Shown one piece after another: positions 50,901 through 64,000 of a stretch of DNA of 64,000 bases; the first letter of the stretch is position 1; each line of letters starts with the position of its first letter. The notes under the pieces are model-generated. The model was not told the origin of the DNA. It ran no database searches and saw only the letters and a program-made list of their open reading frames with translations. The position numbers and the translations under genes are program-made. This DNA comes from Ichthyophonus hoferi (lineage: Eukaryota > Opisthokonta > Ichthyosporea > Ichthyophonida > Ichthyophonidae), in contig NAOQ01000101.1 of the NCBI GenBank assembly GCA_002751075.1, forward strand, positions 65,987 through 129,986, written 5' to 3'.

Positions 50901-52225
50901 GGTTAGTAATACACAATAATTCACCAATGAATATCCTTATTAGCTAGTACTTATTAAATTATAATATATATTATATATATATATATATCTTGCTAAATAT
51001 TATAAATATATATATATAGTAAATCAGTGAGTAATACTACCATATATAGGTAACTTACATTAATACAAGGTCAGGAACACACAGGCCATTATCTATATCA
51101 AATGATTCGATTGGTGTAGTATCTCGACGTATATCGTTCTTGTTTACTTTTTTATTACGATTCTCCCAATGTAACACTGTAGATAGATTAATGGAATAGA
51201 GATTATTGGATTAAAATTAAATTAATAAAAGATAAATTATTGGATTACGATTAGAATAATAGAGCCAAGGGGAAATGGTTGCGGAATAAAAACATCTTTG
51301 GGCATACTGGCTCATGCAAGTATTGTGTGAGATACATATTTACAGTTATAGTTATAGTTGTAGTCATAGTAATAGTTACAGTTAGTAATAGTTACAGTTA
51401 CAGTTATAGTTATAATTTTAGTTATAATTATAGTTCTAGGTTTAGACAGTTATAATTATATTATAGTTATAACCATTTTAATTTTTAGCTTAGTTGATAT
51501 ATATAACAGGGTCTGTATTGATGTATAACCATATAATATTAATAACTACCATTTTTCTGGGATGAGGTACTTTTAGTTTTCATATTAGGTAGATCACGAT
51601 TTAGTAGATGGATAGGTGGAGGGCGAGGGATAGGGTAGATGCGATCATTGTATATGTTATAGTCCTGCTTCAAAGGCGTGAGAAGGGGGCTGGGTGGGCC
51701 CCAGATAGTAGAAAAACTACTAGTACTGTCAGAGAGGTTGTATGTACAAGATGTGGTGGTAATAGCTGGTATGGGCTGTACGGTGCTCGACCAGTCAAAA
51801 CGATTTCCTTTAGTATATTCTTGCGTGTGTTTGAATTGCCATGTACATGCTGTTGGAATGGGTGTGGTAGAGAGTATATATGGAGAGGGTGCGGAATCCT
51901 GATGGCTACACAATGCTACACAATCTTTGGTTTGCATATTGTTCAGGCTTTCATGATTATCAAAACTAGCTATAGTTTCAACAGGTTTGAAATTATCCAC
52001 CCTATTGCAACTCCAGGGAGGAAGATGACTGGAATTAGGGAGATCAAGTTGAGTAGAAGGATTTACAGACGGGGCCTTCAAAAGAAGATGATTCATATGA
52101 GCTGATGGGTTACTTAAACTAGATTGTACGGCTTTCTTTTCTGCCTCTGTGTTTACATCAAAGCAATCCCAATATTGCCATGGGGACCACGTTCCTTCTC
52201 TGAGATGAGTATCTGAACTAGCCAT
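47937..52225 (-). CDS. Six-exon ankyrin-repeat protein with unassigned central domain
   Basis: Exons on the minus strand: 52225-51550, 51176-51059, 50877-50775, 49898-49625, 49111-48884, 48235-47937; phases agree at every junction, 565 residues. Residues 1-225 are Ser/Pro/Thr/Asn-rich and probably disordered. Residues about 226-395 form a compact domain (GLCVPDLVLIPFSKGRKIVQ, THSIAIVSVIDPKYLDV, IGFLTFHDCVELRNLKIGET, RNNLRKRLATTSRNIVQVAV) that I do not recognise. Residues about 425-565 hold three to four ankyrin repeats: CPINYAAKGGFRDIVEILLE, SPLHYAIYNGHRDVQFKLLE, NTLLHVAAYHNQTDVAAAII, and TPLECAIHKGLPEMIKLLA. The arrangement (disordered N-terminus, globular middle, C-terminal ankyrins) recalls transcription regulators such as NF-kappaB precursors, but the Rel DNA-contact motif is not present, so I do not call it one. 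Function unknown. Confidence 0.87.
50031..50640. repeat. 25-bp minisatellite (about 24 copies)
   Basis: Head-to-tail copies of a 25-bp unit (consensus GGGTATGTAATGATATTGTAATATA) fill most of intron 3 of the minus-strand ankyrin gene. Three units span 75 bp, so long repetitive minus-strand frames (up to 191 codons of Ile/Tyr/Leu/His) arise by chance; these are not genes. Copies differ by a few point changes. Confidence 0.93.
50671..50719 (-). other. Duplicated partial exon, possible alternative exon
   Basis: This 49-bp stretch is a diverged copy of the 3' part of exon 3 (50877-50775) of the ankyrin gene and lies about 100 bp downstream of it. It keeps an acceptor (atgtag), an open frame (VVMVSIIDTKNLDVST against IAIVSVIDPKYLDVST) and the gtatat donor. 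Its phases match exon 2 upstream and exon 4 downstream, so it could replace exon 3. Confidence 0.4.
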
Positions 52226-52327
52226 TATTCGTCTAACTGGTTTGTGGTATAATTTGGAGGCATAGTGCTCTTCACATAGAACTATACATTAATAATACCT
52301 TATACTTATCTATACTTACAGCAAATT

Positions 52328-52360
<33 letters not shown>

Positions 52361-55260
52361 GGGCATATGCCTATACCCAATTAAACACTTGATAAAATGA
52401 TATGTAAGCGCTATACAGACGTATTAATGGCTAAGCAGACGCTGTTTTCATGAACTGGGTGTAGGTTCTTATAATAGTGTTGGCCTGTCCCATTTGTTTG
52501 GGTGTACTTTCGTTCACTCCACCAATCACATCGCATGGAATGCATTATTGTGTTCAAACATTGCAATCACCTGTGAATTCCTCGAATGAAATGCACAAAT
52601 CTTCCTTTTAATTATTGGCGGAATTTATATATGGAGATATGATTCGCCACTAGGAGTCCTAGCCACGCAAGATGTATTTGGCACAACACCAAATGAACGA
52701 TACCTGGACCGGTACTTTAGTATTGAAATTAGTCTTTCTTCATGTTTCCAAACATGCAAACACTAACTATTGCATGATTCAAAAAGAAAAAATTAGTCGC
52801 GTATTTGAGATTAAACTATTTATAAATGCTCAGATCAGGCTAAAACTATGGAATGGTGAGCTGAAATGGGAGTCCCGAATATTTTAGATACGATTAATCT
52901 TGATCGCCGATAAATCTATGCGATTTGTTTTAATAGGCAATTAATTATATAACTATTCCCATTAATATTCCGTAGAAAACATAATCACTACATAGTATGG
53001 TTTATCCAATCCTCAACTACTCACTGTCCATCTTAAGGCCCCCTAGACCAGATTGGTATACGAGATATTACATAGCGGCAACCCCCCCACCGCCCAAAAT
53101 CAAATGTGCTAATTCATGAGACATTAACAGGCGACTAATGAGTAATATCTTAATATAGAAGTTTAAATGCTTCAATACTGGATTAAACATTTTAAAAAAA
53201 AGCACTATAGGCATTTTATTTAACGTATTAAGAGTTTATTGTATGTAAAGAGGTTACGTAGTATGACAGAAAGTATATGGAAAATGTAAAATATACACGC
53301 AAGACCCCTAATTTTAATTTAATTCGTCGCCTCTTTTTGAGCCACCTAGTGTTTTTGACAGAAGATTATTCATACGTATAGATGATTTATTATTTTTGAT
53401 CAAATAGTACTCAGATTTTCTTGATCAGTTGGTTTAGGATTGGCTTGAGGCCTTTCAGCCTACTCTTCTGGGGTTATAGTGGCGTCAGGGTTTTTAACAA
53501 GTTTTTTAGATTAGAGTGAGGTTAGGTCCATGTGGCCTATATCTATTTATAATTGAGGGAATACCGATTTAAAGCGTGTTTTTTAACGTGTACACTTGCG
53601 TACACGGAGTACAGGTAGACCAAAACACATTTTTATTATTAAAAAGATCAGAAATGAGTAGAAGATAAGGACTAAGCCCACGAGGTCGAGGCTCTACCAT
53701 AGCTGGATAATATTAAAATTCTTTGGTTTATTGGTTTAGGGAGACTATTAGGAACGATGTCACATGTAAATGCTATCACTAAGATGACCATTGCAGCTTT
53801 ATATCATATATACAGGGAGCTCTAAATAAAATATCTATATTTATTTGCTGCAATAATATACGTCCTTAAAAGGCTATTCGCTTTACACTGTTCACAATAA
53901 TATAGTGCTCAGATCACACTATTTTATTCTGCATGAAGATATGTGATAACACTTAGGGCTGTAGACAGGATAGCGATTGCATCATGTTATAGCACTTATT
54001 CGAACCTTTCTAGAGCAATTTATTTTCAATATTTATTTCATCTAAGCAGATCCAAAACTTTATAAATAATACTGGAATTTAAACATCCGCCTTTTGGAGC
54101 AAGTTTTTGTTTATCATTCACTTTCCTGTATATATATATATATATATATTTCAGACGCTCTCGTAATTTGAATCAACAAGTTCTGAGGGCATTGCCTTTT
54201 TTGATCCAAGTTACGACCGGGCCATGGGCCCAACACGCTTCCACTACGTATTGTCATACACTTTAATCACGCAAACTATGCTTATACTATCGTATATGAC
54301 AACATACTTTGAGTAGTCAATCTGAGCGCAGATTGACTGTCTGCTTGTATTGCCTTACCACGTTATTACGTGGATAGATCCTACCATATATCCCAGTTAA
54401 TGGAGGCTAAACATGTACGGATTGTTGTAGTAGTCATAAAAATACACTTTCCCTTTCCTTCTTCACTTTCCGTTCACGTCTCCACGTGACTTCAAATCTA
54501 AGTATGATTGCATTATATATTTGCGTGTAATTCACTTACCATGATTACATAGCACAGCCAACCTCCACATTTGTTCCTTCCTCTGATCTTTTTGTTAGGA
54601 TGTATTACATAGTGTATATGTATGTGTCCCTAGAGTGATAAATTGCAGCAAATTTTTCCAAAAGGGTGCATATTGTGTAAATATTACCTGGGACTTAGTA
54701 ATTTGGTGGCGGGCTTATTCATTCATTAATCATATTGGAGTAAAGTAGCTCAATAATTCTAGACTATCTTTTTAGTTTTTATTTTCTTGCTGTATACCTG
54801 GGGCCACGTATTAGTATGCGGGTTTTTTTGTTACTTGTGGCTATGTGGGTGTAGTTTTTGTAATAGTAGTACAATTGACCAAGATGAAAGAGATACTATG
54901 TTTGGCTCAATTAATCGTAATTTATTATTTCAAGAAACTGATTAGATATACTACATTTGGCCAAGTTTAATTATAGGCTGCCTAATAATATGACTTCATC
55001 TATTGACAAAAAACTACTCACTCTTTTGCTGTTCTAGAAATAAACGTAATCAGAAATAATAGATGAGCCGTTGGTGAAAACCACAAATCGTTTCTAATTG
55101 AAACAACAATAAAATTTAGGTTTATCGCGCCAACGAGTATGAGGAAATAAAAGACAGATATCGAATTAAAATATAACAGCCTTTAAATCCTTGTTCTCTG
55201 TCTGTTGTTCCTAGGCCCACCCTCTACCCTGTATCATCTGCCCCGGGGCCCTAACTAAAT
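52226..55260. other. Region between divergent genes, no gene recognised
   Basis: About 3 kb separating the starts of the minus-strand ankyrin gene and UXS1. CCAAT (52521-52525) and ATTGGCGG (52613-52620) motifs lie near the ankyrin gene start. An open frame at 52672-52887 has no domain. The last ~100 bp carry the presumed UXS1 leader. A (TA)n run is at 54129-54149. Confidence 0.45.
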
Positions 55261-59360
<4,100 letters not shown>

Positions 59361-60405
59361 TCTAAAGGGTATCTTACCTATGTTTTTTAAGATGAAGTTG
59401 GTTTATTTCTTAGAAATATTCCTTTACGCCTCCCACTTTATATATCGAATACTAACATAGTAGTCTTCAAGAAAGCATTTAGTCATTTTGTTACGTATAC
59501 TAAATCGTACCATGAGTTAGCATATGTTAATACACATTTTCATATTTGTAAATAACAATCACTATATACATCTTTTACACTATTGTTAAGAAAGATGACC
59601 TCAATCATATTTTTATATATATTATATTATAAGTAGACGCTTGATAGCTTCTTGATACTTTTACGGACCGGTAAACTTTAATAAATACGAAAGATTTGGT
59701 TCGAATTTTCAAAAATTCATGGCTCTCCACTAATAGGAATCTAATAATTCACGAACATCAGTTTTCCAACTGTTCACCACAAACAATCCAATCACCCAAA
59801 TTAGAGTCTATAGTTAGCCTAATATTATCCAATTTTTTCATTTAAAACCCTGCTACGACGTAACTTCTTCATTACAACATATATAATTGCCCATGTGTAG
59901 ACAATTCTATTTACAAACCAGTTCCATTTAAAGGCTTCCTATTGTTCTTTCTCACAGACGACTATATTTTAATATTTGCTTAGGCTCCATATCTCAGACA
60001 GAACCTTTTTATACTTTCTAAATGTAACTTTGTATATATAGAACACTTCAGAACCCGGTAGAAATTAATTAGATAATTATAACTATAGTTACATTACCTA
60101 TGCATATGTAGCTTAGCTATATTTCACAGTTGTTGTTTCATTAGAGATGAGGAGCTGGTTATCATCAAACACTACTATTTAAAGGTCCTTTTCAATGTTT
60201 TGGTTCATACGTGTTAATTTGATAATATATATATATCCATTACGTGATTAACACATAATGTATTAGCTTTTATCTTACCATCTGCGGGTATCACGTCATA
60301 GCTCTATGTGTATGTTATATATGGTTTATCTTTGCGCTTAATTATCATATAGCCAGTTATTTTCTTTTTTCAGTTTTATTCTTTGTTTCTTTACCAACCT
60401 ATAAT
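59361..60405. other. UXS1 3' flank, no gene
   Basis: AT-rich sequence with an AATAAA at about 59681. I see no coding exon or structural RNA. Confidence 0.5.
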
Positions 60406-60934
60406 TTACATGAATATCTTTATGGACAGGCTACGTGGCCAATAATTAGGCTCTTTGCGTTTATGCGTAACAAGTTTAGTTGGATAGTTATCATTGCTTG
60501 TAACTAAGGGGACTAGGCTATGGGTCTTAGATGCACTAATTACTTGCGGCAAGGGATTATGTGCACCAATCATTATATTTGTGCTGGCCCCACTTGAGCA
60601 CACGTTATATTTTGCTTAGATATCATTGTAGATGGGCAAATGTAAATGATATTTAATCAAACCAAGCCAACACATCGCTTGGGTTACAACCATTCCAAGC
60701 ATAATGACATAGTGTGAACCTCGATCTAGATCAATAGTAGATAAGCTATTTAGACCAATGACTGATGATTGTGCATATGTCAAACCTTTTTGTTGCATGC
60801 TATCCATATTTCTAAGAGAATCAATGACACTGGCTAGAATATGTATTACGATAATTGATTGCACCTACAATATGATTATCACATACCAAATCTGACAATA
60901 GGCAATCATTGCTCTGAGCCTAAGTTATAATCTA
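60406..60934 (-). CDS. Candidate small membrane or exon-fragment gene (weak)
   Basis: A minus-strand open stretch (60876-60616) preceded by attgtag reads VQSIIVIHILASVIDSLRNM, then a Ser-rich stretch and a hydrophobic segment (YVIMLGMVVTQAMCWLGL). A short candidate upstream exon (AQSNDCLLSDL, about 60934-60902) ends in a good gtatgt donor in the right phase. A second open stretch (60603-60406, Thr/Ser/Lys-rich) follows, but I cannot join the two with a convincing splice. No family recognised. It could be real, decayed or chance. Confidence 0.3.
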
Positions 60935-61710
60935 TGGTACAAAACTATTAACGTACTATAATTGGTTGGTATCATATTTTTTGGTACATACACGGGTAAT
61001 TGATAGGACTAATTATGATAACGTTTTGTAACTAGGGCAACAGCGAATAACAAACTAGTTTCAGATCTTAAAATTCCAGGGCCCTGGTTGGCCAACTAGT
61101 GTAGACGCTTGATTAGTCTGGTAGATGCAGTATAGATAAAAGGATTGGATGATAGCAGTAATAAACATAGGATATCGCGTAACTAACTATAATGATATAT
61201 AGCTGGATGAAAGACAGGCATCGACGCTTTCATTGGCACTTCACACTAATCTCAAGAATTGACGACTACCATCGACTCAGAATGGTAATCAGCCATAGGC
61301 AAAAAAAAACTAATATATGAAGAAGGGCATATTTTCCGAGTGGGCTTTATAATAACCATCACTAAGACATGGTCCCTTTTCTACACAAGGTCCTCTTCTC
61401 TTGGACCTACATCTTACCCTATCCGGTAGTCTTATAGATCACGTTTATCTCTCTCTTCTATACAGCACTCATAAAACTACACGTAATGTTTTTTACAATA
61501 TGGATCTAATTATATATATGCATATGTTACTATATGAAGATACAAAGCGAATAAGAACCTGACAAGACCTTAAAGTTTGGATTAGGTCTAGGAATGCAGA
61601 AATGAGCTAGTCATATTATAACTAGCACATAGATTGTTACAATTACAAGATCGTTTGCGCACAAAAATACTTTGCATTTAACTATATATAATAACCATAT
61701 CGTTATTGCA

Positions 61711-62053
61711 ATGTCTAATCCATCACTGGCTCTCGTATATGATAATCAGAGTCCAGATCTCTCGCTCGTTCAGAACTCAGATAACTGCTTACTAGCATTA
61801 AATGGCGACGATAGTTACTATTTACATCGTAGTATATCATCCCTTACTAATCGATCTCATTTTTCAATGTCCACATTCACCACAAGCACATAAAACATAT
61901 ATCCCTTCTGAATTAGAACAGAGATATGACTACTACAGCCAGTTACCAAGAAAGTTGGTATATGGGCCTTCTATAAAACCTCTATCACAACAACTGAGCC
62001 ATAAAGACAGTTCCGATCAAGTGAATATTACTAACACTAATCCAGAAACATAG
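61711..62053 (+). CDS. Candidate Ser/Asn-rich coding segment in two overlapping frames (weak)
   Basis: One frame runs 61711-61893 (MSNPSLALVYDNQSPDLSLV and onward, ending TFTTST). A second, offset frame continues to 62053 with a coding-like composition (YIPSELEQRYDYYSQLPRKL) and ends NITNTNPET. The overlap could reflect a small unrecognised intron, an assembly indel, or chance. No domain recognised and no obvious splice pair joins them. Confidence 0.3.
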
Positions 62054-62245
62054 GATAGCAATAAGTATATAATTACGGACCACTATACTATACCATATCA
62101 CATTACACCATACTACACCTGAGAACATAGGTAGAGGAGTAAGGAAAACATATGCTTTTATTTGAAGTCATTGAATGATATGGTATGATATACATACCAA
62201 TTATCACCACTGATTGATATCTCTGATAGAAATATCTATGTTAGC

Positions 62246-63772
62246 CTAGTCCTTGTATCGCATTTGATCTACATCAAATCCTGGCATAGGGAAGGCCTTA
62301 GCTATACTCTCCGCCTCATCCCGAAGGGCCTGTAGGTGAATTGGATTGGTTAGCAATCAGATTAAAGAAGATAGGCGCATATCGCCTTGTGTATTGACAT
62401 GCATATAATTATATACAGCTGTATACTAATCATAGGGCCAAGTGTTGTAGACTAGATGTGAATTAATATATAAGAAAGAAGGAGCTAATTAGATTGCAGC
62501 TAGATCTGGGAATAGAGAGAGGAAGAAGATGAAGAAAAGGAAAGTGAGGCAAAAAGAAGCAATATAAACGTAGGCATAATAGAGAGACGATGACTAGAAG
62601 TGTGTATAAGACACGTACAGGTTTCTCTTTCCCTGCCTGCCCTACTCGTATACAATTATAACCACATACATGCATAGAATAAAGTCAGGCGTATTAAGAT
62701 GCAGATAAGTCAGCTACAAGAAGAGAGGAGTCAATTTCCTGCTACAACGACACACTAGCACAATGGACAACTTACAATGAGGTCGGCATTATTATCGTTA
62801 AGAGCAGAGACAAAGTCTTTTAGCATCTTTCCTGAAGTCTCCTACAGGGAGGGGACAGTACAGAATGAGTTGCACCCCGCAACCCAAAGGCATGAGATAG
62901 AGATACAGCACAATGCCCACTATCTACTAGATGGCCATACCTCTGACTATCTATATTTTAAGGAATATTTATAGTGTAGGGTTTATGGGGTCACAGATAC
63001 TGCACATGTATTAGAAATTAAATATTTAGATATTAAGAACGACAATATTAACCACAGGAAAGAATATATGTTTGAATTCGAAGAAAGGGAAAAGTCATAT
63101 ATATAGAACTATTAGCAGTATAACTAATTGTAATTGTAGTTGTACACAGCCCAACCGTGTCACTCCGTATGAGGGTATAGGTACTATACATCTTGAAAAA
63201 CATGCGGTTAAGTTATCTAACCAGATATGGATAAAAGGAACCAAGAGAACGTAGGGGAAAATGTAAGTCAGACGACCAAGATAAAAGAACAAAAGAAAGA
63301 GAGAAAGAGAAAAAGAGGAAGAAAAATTGTGATGAGGGGGTATAGACAATGGGCAAGAAGACAGCTTTAACATATGCCCCCACCCTTATCCTACCTGGAT
63401 CTTATTAGCAATCACTACTCCTTTATGAAGGCAGTCTGCTACCTTAACAAAGTCCTCTTCCTTAAATCCACGAGAGGTTAGTGCACATGTTCCTGCATTC
63501 CATGAGTTGGCTAATTAGTCTTGGCCCAGTTATTGACTGATTTTAGTTGTACATTTATATTCCATTGGGCTAGGCATAGGGCGGAGTTGTTATAAACCAA
63601 TTACATGTCACACATACCCATTGACCAACCTAAAATTGATAAAGGAATATCAAATATAGATAATACATAGATAAAGGTAAAAGATAAAGGATATATATAT
63701 ATACCTAGACGAACACCACCAGGGGAGAGAGCACTGGTATCCTTGGGGACGGCATTCTTGTTGATGGTAATG
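62246..63772 (-). CDS. SHMT: Serine hydroxymethyltransferase, C-terminal exons
   Basis: Interconverts serine plus tetrahydrofolate and glycine plus 5,10-methylene-THF; PLP-dependent. The last four exons on the minus strand are 63772-63705, 63492-63395, 62841-62776 and 62329-62246, in consistent phase, about 105 residues. Diagnostic text: ITINKNAVPKDTSALSPGGV then RLGTCALTSRGF (the family's RxGTxALTxRG segment, with the substrate-carboxylate-binding Arg), followed by EEDFVKVADCLHKGVVIANK, LKDFVSAL, and AFPMPGFDVDQMRYKD at the end; the FPMPGF ending resembles mitochondrial-type and fungal/animal SHMTs. Upstream exons, including the PLP lysine, lie beyond the window end or in the last 230 bp where I cannot place them. 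I cannot say whether this is the cytosolic or the mitochondrial form. Confidence 0.93.
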
Positions 63773-64000
63773 CTGCAGGCGAAGCGGAATAGTTGAATAT
63801 ATATATATATATATATATATGTTGTGTTGTGATATGGTATGAAACGATATAATATAACATAATATAATAAATGCAATACAACGCATTTAATACACTGCAA
63901 AATAATACAATATAACATACACAAGTTGCAATGAGTGCTATACTACTCTCCCTGGCAATTATAAGGCCCCAGAACGTCTTTCATATAGTATACATACATA

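Noticed and set aside
51608-52105. 165-codon plus-strand frame antisense to exon 1 of the minus-strand ankyrin gene
   Set aside because: Exon 1 on the minus strand has matching splice phase with five further exons; the plus frame has no domain or splice support.
47937-52225. NF-kappaB (Rel plus ankyrin) identity for the six-exon gene
   Set aside because: The domain order is similar but the Rel DNA-contact motif (RxxRxRxxC) is not seen in the central region.

Overview
This is an AT-rich piece of a nuclear eukaryotic genome, most likely an early-branching animal. The reasons are short spliceosomal exons with GT-AG introns of about 0.2-2 kb, and animal-like orthologues of XPC, UXS1, FLAD1 and SHMT. 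A sponge-like genome would fit the AT content, intron size and gene density, but nothing here proves it. There are two assembly gaps (27031-27462 and 41646-41986); in both, the flanking sequence is repeated on the two sides of the Ns.

Layout. 1.3-3.6 kb (+): a small three-exon gene for a Pro/Gln/Met-rich protein with the GWNDPP motif of SRA1 and Sec31. 6.6-7.4 kb (-): a two-exon ubiquitin-like protein gene. 10.2-14.6 kb (-): FAD synthase (FLAD1-like), without the usual animal N-terminal domain. 17.5-18.8 kb (-): an AIG2/GGCT-like gene. 19.3-35.5 kb (+): a 21-exon XPC/Rad4 gene, divergent from the AIG2-like gene across 531 bp that carries an inverted CCAAT pair. 36.9-38.0 kb: a decayed ORF of unknown origin. 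38.7-42.1 kb: a tandem array of diverged 0.6-1.2 kb repeat units. 44.9-46.6 kb (+): an intronless gene for a 559-residue ankyrin protein I cannot otherwise assign. 47.9-52.2 kb (-): a six-exon gene for a 565-residue protein with an unassigned central domain and C-terminal ankyrin repeats, convergent with the previous gene. 55.3-59.4 kb (+): UXS1, UDP-glucuronate decarboxylase, apparently complete in seven exons. 60.4-62.1 kb: weak coding candidates. 62.2 kb to the window end (-): the last four exons of serine hydroxymethyltransferase.

The genes do not form a functional pathway; this is a normal mixed housekeeping neighbourhood (DNA repair, FAD synthesis, nucleotide-sugar and one-carbon metabolism). 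Exon models were built by hand from splice sites, reading phase and remembered family sequences. Phase is consistent across every junction of the main models. The least familiar items are the convergent ankyrin gene pair, a possible mutually exclusive exon made by tandem duplication inside one of them, the divergent ubiquitin-like protein ending in Gly-Gly, and the tandem repeat array. I saw no recognisable intact retroelement, CRISPR array, rRNA or intact tRNA gene.
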